DNA of 64,000 nt, from contig NZ_JAJQTQ010000011.1 of assembly GCF_029081005.1 (NCBI RefSeq), positions 1 through 64,000 of the forward strand, given 5' to 3'. A program made the translations under genes and the position numbers. Below, piece by piece: positions 8,354-18,822 of the stretch. This DNA comes from Halomonas elongata (lineage in GTDB: Bacteria; Pseudomonadota; Gammaproteobacteria; Pseudomonadales; Halomonadaceae). Below the pieces are notes generated by a model. That model made no database searches. It worked only from the letters and a program-made list of their open reading frames with translations, and had not been told where the DNA came from. Positions within the stretch are counted from its first letter, which is position 1, and every line of letters starts with the position of its first letter.

Positions 8354-9271
8354 GTGAACCTCGAGACCAAGTGGCTGGAAGACTTCGTTGCCCTGGCCAA
8401 CACGCGAAGCTTTTCCGCCTCGGCGCGACAGCGTCATGTCACTCAGCCGGCCTTCAGTCGGCGCATTCGTTCCCTGGAACAGGCGGTGGGCGTCACCCTG
8501 GTCGATCGGTCCACCACGCCGGTGGATCTCACGCCGGAAGGACAGCTGTTCCTGGTCACGGCACGCAACATGGTCGAGCAGCTCAGCGAGAGTCTCGGGC
8601 ATCTGCGGGGGCTTTCCATCGCCAACGAGGCATTGGATATCGTGGCCGCGCACTCCCTGGCGCTGAGCTTCTATCCGCAGTGGATCTCCCGGCTGCAGAA
8701 GGGCGTCGGCGAATTGCCGACCCGGCTGGTGGCCATGAACGTGGGCGATGCCATTCATGTGCTGCGCGAAGGCAACTGCGACCTGATGCTGGCGTATTAT
8801 GACCCCTACGCCAGCATGCAACTCGATGCCGAGGTCTTTCCCTCCTTTTCCATCGGTCAGGTCAAGATGCTGCCGGTCTGTCTGCCGGACACCCGGGGAC
8901 GTCCTCGCTTCTCGCTGGACAGCGGCGAGGCAATTCCCTACCTCTCCTATACCCAGGGCGCCTTTCTGGGGCGCAGCGTGCGCATGCTGTTGAAGAACGA
9001 CCCCTTGCGCATGCGTCTGCGGACTGTCTACGAGACCGCCATGGCCGAAGGGCTCAAGGGGATGGTCATGCAGGGGGTCGGCATGGCCTGGATCCCGGAC
9101 TTCTGTATTCGCCAGGAACTCAATGACGGGCGGCTGGTGCGGGCAGGCGACGAGAAGAACGACGTGCCCCTGGAAATCCGCCTGTATCGCTGCTCGCTGG
9201 TGCACAAGCCGGGGGTGGAGAAGCTCTGGCGGCAGATGATGAAGTTGCCGAGGGACTTCCTCCAGGCCTGA
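8354..9271 (+). CDS. LysR family regulator, HypT-like
   Basis: A LysR-type transcription factor of about 305 residues with an N-terminal winged helix (N-L-E-T-K-W-L-E-D-F, then V-T-Q-P-A-F-S-R-R-I-R) and a C-terminal periplasmic-binding-like effector domain. From memory the sequence is close to E. coli HypT (YjiE), a hypochlorite-responsive regulator with the same N-x-E-T-K-W-L-x-D-F opening. GTG at 8354 gives 5-base spacing from CAGGAG; a GTG one codon earlier is too close. The gene stands alone between cls and nadM. A second member of the same type lies at 41158-42078. The inducer is unknown. Confidence 0.9.
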   Translation: MNLETKWLEDFVALANTRSFSASARQRHVTQPAFSRRIRSLEQAVGVTLVDRSTTPVDLTPEGQLFLVTARNMVEQLSESLGHLRGLSIANEALDIVAAHSLALSFYPQWISRLQKGVGELPTRLVAMNVGDAIHVLREGNCDLMLAYYDPYASMQLDAEVFPSFSIGQVKMLPVCLPDTRGRPRFSLDSGEAIPYLSYTQGAFLGRSVRMLLKNDPLRMRLRTVYETAMAEGLKGMVMQGVGMAWIPDFCIRQELNDGRLVRAGDEKNDVPLEIRLYRCSLVHKPGVEKLWRQMMKLPRDFLQA

Positions 9272-9380
9272 AAAAGGTGTGATTTCCTGCTGCACTCGAT
9301 AGCCAGGCTACACGCCTGTAACCGCGCTGCGGCGGTGACCGGACTCGGCATCCCCGCCTAGTCTTCGCTCGCTACGGAAA

Positions 9381-9397
9381 TCCCGACCTTTTCGGGA
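9381..9397 (-). terminator. Candidate nadM terminator
   Basis: TCCCGA/TCGGGA with a 5-base loop lies between the convergent LysR and nadM genes. Read on the minus strand it is followed by TTTCC. The rest of 9272-9439 shows no gene. Confidence 0.4.
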
Positions 9398-9439
9398 GAT
9401 CAAGCATTGCTCCTGGCGTCCTGGGCTCGACGGTTCCGG

Positions 9440-10534
9440 TCAGGGATGGCTGAAGTCGGCGGGCAGGCCGAGGAAGTTCTGGATGATGAAGAAATGGTCC
9501 TCGAACAGGCCGTCCGGCTCGAGATCGGCGAGCGGGACCCAGCGGGCATGGTCGCCGCCCTTGACCGGCTTCAGGCGGGGCAATTGCTGGTCGGGACGCA
9601 GGGCGAAGTAGAAGGCTTCGGCCAGGGTGCGACCACGCCAGCTGCGGTGAGGCTCGTCGAACAGTCGCTGGCCGCGTAGCGAACCCTTGAGCACGGGTTC
9701 CGGTACCTTGAGTCGCACCCGCTCGCGGAGTTCGCGCAGACAGGCATCCAGCAGGCGTTCCTGGGGATTGATGAAACCGCCGGGCAGGGCATGGAGCCCT
9801 TTGCCGGGCGCCGCAGTGCGCTTGACCAGCAGGATGTGGCCGGATTGCACGACCACCGCGCTGACGGTGACGAAGATCGGCGGGTAGGGCGCCTGTGCCC
9901 AGGCTCGTCGATATTGATCCAGCAGACCCTGCTCTTCGACCAGTTGCTCATAGGCCTCGGTCTCGAGGAAACGCTTGATACCGTCGATTACCCCGGGCGG
10001 TAGATCATGGGATGCCCCGGCGCTGGTGTAGTCGGCGGCGGCGATGGGCGAGCGGAACAGCCGCTCGCGGATCTGGCTGGCCGAAATTCCCTCGACCATC
10101 GGCACGCTGACCGATTCCCATTGGGGAAAGAGGGACAGGTAGTAGCTCGATTGACCGCGACTGGCGCCGATCAGGCCGATGCGCGGTAGTCGGGCATGGT
10201 TGGGCGACGCGATGTCGCGTACCTTGCGCTGGACGTCGCGTACCCAGACATCGTTGTTGTAGAGGGCATCGAGCAGCGGCACGATCTCGAGGCGCTCGTT
10301 GTCCTCGTCGTCGAAGGCGCTGCGCAGCATGCGACGACGCTCGTCGAAGCGCCAGGGGTTGCGCAACGAGCGGGCCTGCCAGGCGGAGCCGATCAAGACG
10401 ATGACCTGGCGGGCGCGCTTGAGGGCCTGGTGGATGACCGCCAGATGGCCGAGATGGGTGGGTTGAAAGCGGCCGATGAAGACCAGACAGTCGAAATCGC
10501 GATCGGGGTGTTCGGCGTCTGGCAGCGCGGTCAT
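9440..10534 (-). CDS. nadM: Bifunctional NadM-type NMN adenylyltransferase / Nudix hydrolase
   Basis: A 364-residue fusion. The N-terminal half is a nucleotidyltransferase with the phosphate-binding G-R-F-Q-P-T-H-L-G-H motif near residue 20 and the I-S-A-S-Q-I-R motif near residue 170; it should make NAD from NMN and ATP. The C-terminal half is a Nudix domain, starting at about residue 220, with the box-like stretch G-G-F-I-N-P-Q-E-R-L. The Nudix motif is imperfect (R-E-L-R-E-R rather than R-E-x-x-E-E), so pyrophosphatase activity needs testing. The same domain order is known in Francisella and cyanobacterial NadM proteins. The start is set by GGAG 7 bases before the ATG; the open frame continues upstream opposite yihY and is not coding there. 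Divergent from yihY. Confidence 0.92.
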   Translation of the reverse strand: MTALPDAEHPDRDFDCLVFIGRFQPTHLGHLAVIHQALKRARQVIVLIGSAWQARSLRNPWRFDERRRMLRSAFDDEDNERLEIVPLLDALYNNDVWVRDVQRKVRDIASPNHARLPRIGLIGASRGQSSYYLSLFPQWESVSVPMVEGISASQIRERLFRSPIAAADYTSAGASHDLPPGVIDGIKRFLETEAYEQLVEEQGLLDQYRRAWAQAPYPPIFVTVSAVVVQSGHILLVKRTAAPGKGLHALPGGFINPQERLLDACLRELRERVRLKVPEPVLKGSLRGQRLFDEPHRSWRGRTLAEAFYFALRPDQQLPRLKPVKGGDHARWVPLADLEPDGLFEDHFFIIQNFLGLPADFSHP

Positions 10535-10678
10535 GGCATCGCTCCGGGCGGGGAAAACCCCATTATGGTGACCCGTCTCCGGGCACGCAATTATTCGCCC
10601 CGCCAGTGTCTCGCCCCTGCACCTCGTTGGCAGGCTTCGGTATGCTGTCACATCAGCAAGGGAATGTGAGGAACTGCC

Positions 10679-11761
10679 GTGATCAAGCAAAGCGTGATGG
10701 CCGTCTGGACGCCGATTTGTGATGTCGTTCGATTCTGGTGGACCGTGGTGCGTAACGCGGTGAAGCTCTGGCTGGAGCGCAATGCCTTCAGCTATGCCGG
10801 TTCGCTGGCGTTCTATACGCTGTTCTCGCTGGCGCCGACGGTCATCATCGCGGTCACCGTGATCGGCCTGGTGCTGGGGGAAGAGGCGGCCCAGGGACAG
10901 ATCGTCGCCCAGCTCGAGGGCACCATGGGGGCGAGCGCCGCCGAACTCGTGCAGAATGCCGTCTCCCAGTCGCGTATCCAGGAGTCCGGCATCCTGCCGA
11001 CCCTGCTCGGCGTCGGCGCCCTGGTGGTCGGGGCGACCACAGTATTCGGTCAGATGCAGTTCTCGCTGAACACGCTGTGGGGTGTCGCCGCGCGCCCCAG
11101 CACCAACAGCCTGTGGATCTTCATCAAGAATCGGATGCTGTCGCTGACCGTGGTGTTGTCGATCGGCTTCATCCTGCTGGTATCGCTGGCCCTTGGCGTG
11201 CTGGTCAAGGCGATGCTGAAGGCAGCCGATGGATTGCTGCCCTTCGTCGGTTTTCTGACCAACGGTGCGGAATTCCTGGTGTCGCTGGCCCTGGTATCGG
11301 CGCTGTTCGCGACCATCTTCAAGGTACTGCCCGATGTGGTGCTGCGCTGGCGCGACGTCCTCGTGGGCGCGGTCGTCACCGCCGTGTTGTTCGCGGTCGG
11401 GCGCACGGCCATCGCCGTCTATCTGGCCTACACGGCCACGGCGTCCGCCTACGGCGCGGCAGGCTCGGTGGTGGTGGTGTTGCTGTGGGTCTACTACTCC
11501 TCGTTGATTCTGCTGTTCGGTGCGGCCTTTACCAAATGCCATCTGGTGGCCAAGGGGCAAGCGGTGGTGCCGCGCAACAGTGCCGTTCTGGTCAAGCATG
11601 AATTGCTCGACGAGGCGCGTGAGCGGCCAGGCAAGCGCCTGAAGATGCCTGCCTGGCCGCTAGCCCGCAACAAGCGGGCGAAGAATTCTGACGCCGCTGA
11701 CGACGGCAATGCTCCCGAGGGCGACACTTCGCCCGGGTCGACGACCGGAGAATCCCGCTGA
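10679..11761 (+). CDS. YihY/BrkB family inner-membrane protein
   Basis: A 360-residue polytopic protein of the YihY (UPF0761) family, once misassigned as RNase BN. About six hydrophobic segments span residues 40-285, and the family segment N-A-F-S-Y-A-G-S-L-A-F-Y-T-L-F-S-L-A-P is near residue 37. The last ~70 residues are hydrophilic and charged, probably cytoplasmic. GTG start with GAGGA 6 bases upstream. Function in the family is not settled; some homologues have been proposed to be transporters. Confidence 0.88.
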   Translation: MIKQSVMAVWTPICDVVRFWWTVVRNAVKLWLERNAFSYAGSLAFYTLFSLAPTVIIAVTVIGLVLGEEAAQGQIVAQLEGTMGASAAELVQNAVSQSRIQESGILPTLLGVGALVVGATTVFGQMQFSLNTLWGVAARPSTNSLWIFIKNRMLSLTVVLSIGFILLVSLALGVLVKAMLKAADGLLPFVGFLTNGAEFLVSLALVSALFATIFKVLPDVVLRWRDVLVGAVVTAVLFAVGRTAIAVYLAYTATASAYGAAGSVVVVLLWVYYSSLILLFGAAFTKCHLVAKGQAVVPRNSAVLVKHELLDEARERPGKRLKMPAWPLARNKRAKNSDAADDGNAPEGDTSPGSTTGESR

Positions 11762-11770
11762 CGCCCGTTA

Positions 11771-11930
11771 ATCAGGCGAGCTTTCGACCGGGCTGGCGCA
11801 CCAGCGCCGCGCACATTCGCCAGGAGCGAACTTGAACCGTCTTCAGACGGGCCCGCAGGGTAGCCGCCAGGGATGGCGGCTATAGCACAGCGATTTGCAC
11901 GCGCAGGCATTGAAACAGTATTGGCTTCAG
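11771..11930. repeat. Decayed relative of the 26266-26416 mobile repeat, with hairpin
   Basis: The right end (GCGATTTGCACGCGCAGGCA onward, from 11890) matches the right end of the MITE-like element at 26266-26416 with four differences in the first 32 bases, and GGCGAGCTTTCGA near 11775 matches its interior. The middle differs and holds a 9-bp hairpin, TAGCCGCCA/TGGCGGCTA (11861-11882). The terminal TTTCC is lost. The end overlaps the last codon region of leucine dehydrogenase. Confidence 0.6.
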
Positions 11931-12964
11931 TAGCGGAAGCGTTCCCGGGCCAGAGCGTCCGCCACGCTGGTGGGATCTGCCTGTTCCCGGTGGGCACGGT
12001 CGAATATTTCATCCAGGGTGGTTTCGATACCGGCGATGTGCGACATGACGTCGTCACGCCGGTAATCGTGGCGTCGCTGCCAGGCGATCTCGATGACGCC
12101 ACCGGCATTGGCGACATAATCCGGGGTATAGAGGATGCCGCGCGCCTTCAGCAGGCCGGCGACCTCCGGGCTGGCCAGCTGGTTGTTGGCCGCGCCGCAT
12201 ACCACTCGGGCCTTGAGCCGCTCGACCACCGGTCCCGACAGGGCAGCCCCCATGGCGCAGGGTGCGAAGACGTCGACATCGGCATCGACGATGTCGTCGG
12301 GCGTGGTGACTTCCGCATCCAGAGACTCGGCGATTCGTCCCAGGGCATCACGGTCGACATCGGTCATGACGAGTCGGGCCCCGGCCTCATGAAGTTGTCG
12401 CGCCAGATGGGCGCCGACATGGCCGACCCCCTGGATGGCTACGCGCAGGCCATCGACATCATCCCGTCCCAGACCGTGACGCACGGCGCTGCGCATGGCG
12501 CAGAAGACGCCCCTGGCAGTGAAGGGCGAGGGATCGCCGGAGACGCCGTCCTGACCGAGGCCTCCGACGTGTTCGGTGGTTTCCGCAATGACCCGCATGT
12601 CGGCTTCGCTCGACCCTGAATCCTCGGCGGTGATGTAGTCGCCGTTCAACGAATCCACCAGGCGCCCCATGGCGCGCAGCAACGCCGGTGTCTTGTCGCG
12701 GCGGGGATCGGCGATGATCACCGCCTTGCCGCCGCCCAGTGGCAGATCGGCCAGCGCCGACTTGTAGGTCATGCCACGCGATAGGCGCAATACATCGGTC
12801 AGTGCCTCATCGTCACTGGTGTAGGGGAAGATGCGCAGGCCACCCAGGGCGGGACCGCGCCGGGTATCGTGAATGGCGATGATGGCTCTCAGGCCGCTCT
12901 CGGCATCGCTGCCGAAAACGATACGCTGGTGATGGTCGAACTCGGGGTGAGAGAAGACCGACAT
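11927..12964 (-). CDS. ldh: Leucine dehydrogenase (Glu/Leu/Phe/Val dehydrogenase family)
   Basis: A 345-residue NAD-dependent branched-chain amino acid dehydrogenase. The substrate-binding domain carries G-G-G-K-A-V-I with the catalytic lysine near residue 80 and A-E-D-S-G-S-S near 115. The Rossmann motif G-V-G-H-V-G is near residue 180, followed by an acidic residue (T-D-V-D) typical of NAD preference. AAGGGAG about 8 bases before ATG 12964 fixes the start; the frame is open further upstream. Leucine versus valine/phenylalanine specificity cannot be decided from sequence alone. The gene is monocistronic and divergent from acyP. Confidence 0.9.
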   Translation of the reverse strand: MSVFSHPEFDHHQRIVFGSDAESGLRAIIAIHDTRRGPALGGLRIFPYTSDDEALTDVLRLSRGMTYKSALADLPLGGGKAVIIADPRRDKTPALLRAMGRLVDSLNGDYITAEDSGSSEADMRVIAETTEHVGGLGQDGVSGDPSPFTARGVFCAMRSAVRHGLGRDDVDGLRVAIQGVGHVGAHLARQLHEAGARLVMTDVDRDALGRIAESLDAEVTTPDDIVDADVDVFAPCAMGAALSGPVVERLKARVVCGAANNQLASPEVAGLLKARGILYTPDYVANAGGVIEIAWQRRHDYRRDDVMSHIAGIETTLDEIFDRAHREQADPTSVADALARERFRY

Positions 12965-13141
12965 GATGCAGACTCCCTTTTGAGGATGGTTGTTGTGCTG
13001 GCGTCGTCCGGGTAGGAACGAGCCTGGCGTCGCGATGGCTTTTGGCCGGGCGATCACCTTGTGTCATCTTAAAGGGTAGTCTTTCGAAGCAGAAGCGGTT
13101 CATCGCCATGGGCGACGATGACGATGCGTGAGGAGGCCGAC

Positions 13142-13414
13142 ATGGAGAGACGCTGCGTGCGAGCCCTGGTGACCGGCAAGGTGCAGGGTGTGTGGTATCG
13201 ACGGGCGACCCAGGAAAAGGCGATGCAGGCCGGAGTGACCGGCCATGCGCGCAACCTGCCCGATGGACGTGTCGAGGTGTTGATGTGCGGTCGTGCCGAG
13301 GCGGTGCGGGAACTCGGCGAGTGGCTCTGGTCGGGGCCACCCGATGCCCGGGTGACCCATGTCGAACTGGAAGGTGTGGCGGCGCATGAGCCGGATTCCT
13401 TCACGACCGGCTGA
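13142..13414 (+). CDS. acyP: Acylphosphatase
   Basis: A 90-residue acylphosphatase, the usual family length, hydrolysing carboxyl-phosphate bonds. The phosphate-binding loop is G-K-V-Q-G-V-W-Y-R with the catalytic arginine, and the catalytic asparagine lies in H-A-R-N-L-P-D-G. AGGAGG 5 bases before ATG 13142 selects this start over in-frame ATGs at 13118 and 13124. It converges with the nucleoside hydrolase gene, whose stop is 6 bases away on the other strand. Confidence 0.93.
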   Translation: MERRCVRALVTGKVQGVWYRRATQEKAMQAGVTGHARNLPDGRVEVLMCGRAEAVRELGEWLWSGPPDARVTHVELEGVAAHEPDSFTTG

Positions 13415-13420
13415 ATGGTC

Positions 13421-14362
13421 TCAGGCGAGCGTCTCGGTGATCCACTCCACGACGGCGTCGCCGTCGACGCCAAGACAGACATCGGCCAACGGGGACCGCG
13501 ACCAGCGCGGTTCGATGAAGGCACGGTTTTCCGGCGCGAAGATCGTCTGACCCTCGGCATCGCCCTCGGTGGCCACGTTGAGATGGCCGCGCTGGCTGGT
13601 GAAAAGCTCAGGCCGTACCAGCCAGGCCAGGGCACAGCTGTCATGGGGGCAGCAGCCGTCGATGCCGAGCATCTCCTGATAGAAGTCGCGATAGAACGCA
13701 TAGCTGCCGGCCAGCACGTCGCCCAGCTTGCCCTGTCCGGCTTCGATGCGCGCCATGTGGGACGGCGAGAGAACGCAACGGTGGGTCACGTCGAGGCCCA
13801 CCATGACCAGTGGCCAGCCGGCGGTCAGTACCCGGGCGGCGGCGTGGGGATCGTTGAAGATATTGGCCTCGGCCACGGGCGTGACATTGCCGCCTTCCTT
13901 GATTGAACCGCCCATCACCACCACCTGCTTGACCTTGTCGATCAAGGCGGGATCGAGTTGCAGGGCAGCCGCCAGGTTGCCGAGCGGGCCGACGGCGATC
14001 AGCGAGACTTCGCCGGGGCGTGCGTTGACGGTGTCGACGATGAACTGGGCGGCGCTGCGCGGTTCGGCTTGTCCTCGTACGCCCGGCAGGTCGATGTCTC
14101 CCAGGCCATTGGCACCATGGATGTGGGCCGGAGCCGGGTGACGGGGCTTGACCATCGGGGCGGCGGCTCCCTGGGCCACAGGGATCGCCTGGTCGGCCAG
14201 TTCGGCCAGCAGCAGGGCATTGTGGGTCGCGGTGGTGACATCCACATTGCCGTAGGTCGTGGTCATGCCCAGCAGCTCGATGTCCGGGTGCGCCAGGGCG
14301 ATGGCGATCGCCTGGGCATCGTCCACGCCCGGATCGGTATCGAAGATGATTGGGTGAGCCAT
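13421..14362 (-). CDS. Inosine-uridine preferring nucleoside hydrolase
   Basis: A 313-residue IunH/Rih-type ribonucleoside hydrolase that splits nucleosides into base and ribose. The calcium-binding N-terminal motif F-D-T-D-P-G-V-D-D is at about residues 6-14, and H-D-S/C-A segments occur near residues 240-250. AAGGAG 6 bases before the ATG supports the start. It lies 19 bases downstream of the ribokinase gene on the same strand, so the pair should release ribose and phosphorylate it. Whether it prefers purine or pyrimidine nucleosides is not evident. Confidence 0.92.
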   Translation of the reverse strand: MAHPIIFDTDPGVDDAQAIAIALAHPDIELLGMTTTYGNVDVTTATHNALLLAELADQAIPVAQGAAAPMVKPRHPAPAHIHGANGLGDIDLPGVRGQAEPRSAAQFIVDTVNARPGEVSLIAVGPLGNLAAALQLDPALIDKVKQVVVMGGSIKEGGNVTPVAEANIFNDPHAAARVLTAGWPLVMVGLDVTHRCVLSPSHMARIEAGQGKLGDVLAGSYAFYRDFYQEMLGIDGCCPHDSCALAWLVRPELFTSQRGHLNVATEGDAEGQTIFAPENRAFIEPRWSRSPLADVCLGVDGDAVVEWITETLA

Positions 14363-14381
14363 GAAATCTCCTTGTCTAGGG

Positions 14382-15281
14382 TTAGGTGTCCTGGCCAAGC
14401 CTGGCTTCCACCTCGTCGAGCTCGGGGATGCTCTCGGTGGCGCCGAGACGCTGGACGCCGATGGCGGCGGCGGTGGCGGCGCGTTCGAGACAGGTTGCGG
14501 CCGGCATCCCGTCCTGTCGGGCGGCGAGATAGTAGCCGATGAAGGTGTCGCCGGCGGCCGTGGTGTCACGTGGGGTAACCGGCAGGGGCGGCTGGAATAG
14601 CCGAGTCTCGCCATGTTGATACCAGGCGCCGTCGCCCCCCAGGGTCAACACCGTTTCCGTGGCGGGCAGTCGGGCGGAAAGGGCCTCTAGCAGCTCGTCT
14701 GCCGTGGCGCCTTCGGCGAGCCCTGTCAGCGCCTCGGCTTCGCCACGGTTGACGAACAGCAGTTGACAGAGCTCCAGGGGCAGGGCCGCCACGTCCTCGG
14801 TCATCGGTGCCGGGTTGAAGGCGATATGCAGGCCTCTGGCATGTGCTCGCTCCAGCACCGTCGCCAGGGCGTTGCATTCGTTCTGGGCGAGTAGCCAGTC
14901 GTCTGGATCGGCGGCCTCGATCAGTTCGTCGAGCGTCGCTTCGTCGAAACCATGGTTGGCACCGGGAAAGAGGAGGATGGCGTTCTCGCCCTGGTCGTCG
15001 ACCTGGATGATGGCATGGCCGCCGGGTTCATCGACCAGCGCGATGGTGCCGGTGTCCACGCCCGCTTGTTCCAGCAGCTCCTTGGCCCAGGCGTCATGCC
15101 GGCCGAGGCGCCCCCAGTGCCGGACGCGACCGCCGGCGCGGGCCATGGCCAGCGACTGATTGGCTCCCTTGCCACCGAGTCCGACGCGATAGTCATGCCC
15201 GGCAAGGGTCTCGCCGGGGCGAACCAGATGGGGAACGCGATAGAAGTGGTCGAGGTTGATCGAACCGAAATTATGCAGCAT
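14382..15281 (-). CDS. rbsK: Ribokinase
   Basis: A 299-residue PfkB-family sugar kinase. The N-terminal F-G-S-I-N-L-D-H and G-G-K-G-A-N-Q motifs and the C-terminal T-T-A-A-G-D-T-F with the catalytic aspartate are intact, as expected for ribose phosphorylation to ribose-5-phosphate. ATG 15281 matches the normal family N-terminus, although its ribosome site is poor; an open frame extends to 15371 and an ATG at 15332 is possible. It is the first gene of a two-gene operon with the nucleoside hydrolase. No rbs transporter is nearby, consistent with nucleoside salvage rather than ribose uptake. Confidence 0.92.
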   Translation of the reverse strand: MLHNFGSINLDHFYRVPHLVRPGETLAGHDYRVGLGGKGANQSLAMARAGGRVRHWGRLGRHDAWAKELLEQAGVDTGTIALVDEPGGHAIIQVDDQGENAILLFPGANHGFDEATLDELIEAADPDDWLLAQNECNALATVLERAHARGLHIAFNPAPMTEDVAALPLELCQLLFVNRGEAEALTGLAEGATADELLEALSARLPATETVLTLGGDGAWYQHGETRLFQPPLPVTPRDTTAAGDTFIGYYLAARQDGMPAATCLERAATAAAIGVQRLGATESIPELDEVEARLGQDT

Positions 15282-15385
15282 GCCGACGTCCGAATTTGGT
15301 ATCAGGAATTGAGTAGGGCATTCATGGGACATGAGTATCCAAGCCCGAAAGAAGGTGCGCAAGTTGTACACGATGATCGTATCGA

Positions 15386-15402
15386 TTTTATACCGTTATC
15401 TT
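15386..15402. promoter_or_regulatory. AT-rich 17-mer upstream of ribokinase
   Basis: TTTTATACCGTTATCTT is an exact second copy of the 17-mer at 4771-4787, here about 105 bases upstream of the ribokinase start and followed by a run of T. It could be a regulator site or part of a promoter; neither is shown. Confidence 0.35.
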
Positions 15403-15504
15403 TTTTCGTCAGGATTCAATCGAGCTCCGATATAAGCTGACAGTCAGACAGAAGCAAGGCGGGGGCGGGCTTTCTGCCTCATGAACCCCCGGAGACCCTG
15501 GGGT

Positions 15505-16431
15505 TCAACGTACAAGGTTTTCCGCCGTGAGTTCGACGATGCGTTGGCGGGCCTCGGGAGTGATCCAGGCATTATGCGGCGTCACGATCAGGTTCAGCGA
15601 TTCCGCGAGGGCATCCAGCAGGGGATGGCCGTCCCTCGGTGGTTCCTCGGGCAATACATCGACGCCCAGGCCGCCCAGGCGATCCTCGCGCAATGCGGCC
15701 AGTGCAGTGGTTTCATCGATGATGCCGCCCCGGGCGCAGTTGATCAGTAGTGCTTCAGGCTTGAAGCGAGCGAGCATCGCGGCGTCGATCAGGTGATGGG
15801 TGGCCGCGGTAAGCGGGCAGTGGAGGCTGACGACATCGGCCGTCGGGACCAGCTCGGCGAGGGAGGAACGATGATCGTCACCTTCCCGGGCACCTGGTCG
15901 AGCGGCGAAGCTCACTCTCATGCCGATGGCCTCGGCCAGTTTCCCCACTCGGGTGCCGAGTTCTCCCTGGCCGACGACCACCAGATGCTTGCCTTCAAGC
16001 TGGAGTGTCCGATGCTCCAGCAGGCAGAAGAAGGGACTCGCGTGCCAGCGGCCCTGGGCAACATCGTTCTGATAGCGTGGCAATCGAGCGGCGAGGGCCA
16101 GCATCATCATCAGACTGTGCTGGGCCACGCTGGCAGTGCCGTAGGCGGTCACGTTGCGCACGGGAATGCCCAGTCGCTCGGCGGCCGCCATGTCGATATT
16201 GTTGGTGCCGGTGGCCAATACGCAGATCAGGCGTAGTCGGGGCAGGGCTGCCAGAGTCTCGGCGCCCAGCTTCACCTTGTTGACGATGGCGACATCGGCC
16301 TCGGCCAGTCGGTCGACGGCCTCGTCGGCGGTCGTGAAGTCGTACCGCGTGAGTCGCGTGACCCGATGCTCGATCGGCGCGAGGTCGACATCCGGGCCGA
16401 GACTGGCGGCATCGAGAATGACGGCATGCAT
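15505..16431 (-). CDS. D-2-hydroxyacid dehydrogenase (glycerate/hydroxypyruvate reductase type)
   Basis: A 308-residue NAD(P)-dependent D-2-hydroxyacid dehydrogenase. The nucleotide fold G-Q-G-E-L-G is near residue 150. The catalytic triad is visible as R in N-C-A-R-G-G near 235, E in the L-P-E-E-P-P segment, and H in T-P-H-N-A-W near 285. Overall pattern and length are closest to glycerate dehydrogenase HprA, but substrate cannot be fixed by eye. AAGGAT 7 bases before ATG 16431 sets the start. Divergent from the zinc-ribbon gene. Confidence 0.88.
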   Translation of the reverse strand: MHAVILDAASLGPDVDLAPIEHRVTRLTRYDFTTADEAVDRLAEADVAIVNKVKLGAETLAALPRLRLICVLATGTNNIDMAAAERLGIPVRNVTAYGTASVAQHSLMMMLALAARLPRYQNDVAQGRWHASPFFCLLEHRTLQLEGKHLVVVGQGELGTRVGKLAEAIGMRVSFAARPGAREGDDHRSSLAELVPTADVVSLHCPLTAATHHLIDAAMLARFKPEALLINCARGGIIDETTALAALREDRLGGLGVDVLPEEPPRDGHPLLDALAESLNLIVTPHNAWITPEARQRIVELTAENLVR

Positions 16432-16490
16432 GGCAAGATCCTTGTGTCGACGGTGATCCCCGGGGCTGGGCCTCGAGGTGTCCAACGGGC

Positions 16491-16496
16491 TATAAT
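16491..16496 (+). promoter_or_regulatory. Consensus -10 element for the zinc-ribbon/aspS unit
   Basis: TATAAT at 16491-16496 is a perfect sigma-70 -10 box, 122 bases before the zinc-ribbon gene; no clear -35 stands at 17 bases. It probably drives the zinc-ribbon, aspS and perhaps yebC genes. Confidence 0.45.
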
Positions 16497-16617
16497 GTCC
16501 GGCCTTTGCGTCAGGCTTGGATTATCCGCAGGCCGACCCTATATCGCATGACGATCATCGCGACCGTGCCGCGTTGCACCGTCGCGTCGCCAGTGGGACA
16601 TCGTTACCGGGAGAATC

Positions 16618-16884
16618 ATGACCATGCCCATCTACGAATATGAGTGCAAGGCCTGCGGCCATCGCCTGGAAAAGTTGCAGAAGCTCAGTGCCGCCCCGCT
16701 GACCGACTGCCCGGCCTGCGAGCGTGCCGAGCTTGGACGCCTGGTGTCCGCCGCGGGTTTCCGTCTGGCCGGCGGAGGCTGGTACGAGACCGATTTCAAG
16801 ACCGGCAGCAAGAAGAATCTGGCCGGTGGCAACGAGAGCGGCAAGACCGCCGAGACATCGAGCAAGGACGGCACGGCGGCCTGA
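16618..16884 (+). CDS. FmdB-type zinc-ribbon protein
   Basis: An 88-residue protein with the FmdB regulatory-type zinc ribbon. It begins M-P-I-Y-E-Y-E-C, followed by two CxxC knuckles (C-K-A-C and C-P-A-C, about residues 10-13 and 31-34). The tail from residue 50 is Gly/Lys/Ser-rich and probably disordered. Start ATG 16618 or 16624 cannot be separated: GGGAG lies 4 or 10 bases away. It sits just upstream of aspS, a common arrangement; function is unknown. Confidence 0.88.
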   Translation: MTMPIYEYECKACGHRLEKLQKLSAAPLTDCPACERAELGRLVSAAGFRLAGGGWYETDFKTGSKKNLAGGNESGKTAETSSKDGTAA

Positions 16885-16940
16885 GCCGTACCGTCCTTGC
16901 CGTTTCACATTTTCACGGAACACGAAAAACGGGATACGAC

Positions 16941-18722
<1,782 letters not shown>

Positions 18723-18752
18723 GGCGCCGCGACGTTCACCGTCACCATGCGA

Positions 18753-18775
18753 ACCGGCGCCCCAGAGGCGCCGGT
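18753..18775 (+). terminator. GC-rich hairpin between aspS and yebC
   Basis: ACCGGCGCC pairs with GGCGCCGGT around a 5-base loop, 30 bases after the aspS stop. No T-run follows, so it may be a partial terminator or an mRNA stabiliser. Confidence 0.45.
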
Positions 18776-18822
18776 GTCGTATGCAAGCGGCATGAATCCA
18801 CCATCTCGAATGAGGGAGTTCC

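Noticed and set aside
10535..11599. N-terminal extension of nadM across yihY
   Set aside because: The extension is the antisense of yihY; the GGAG-preceded ATG at 10534 begins the recognisable nucleotidyltransferase domain.
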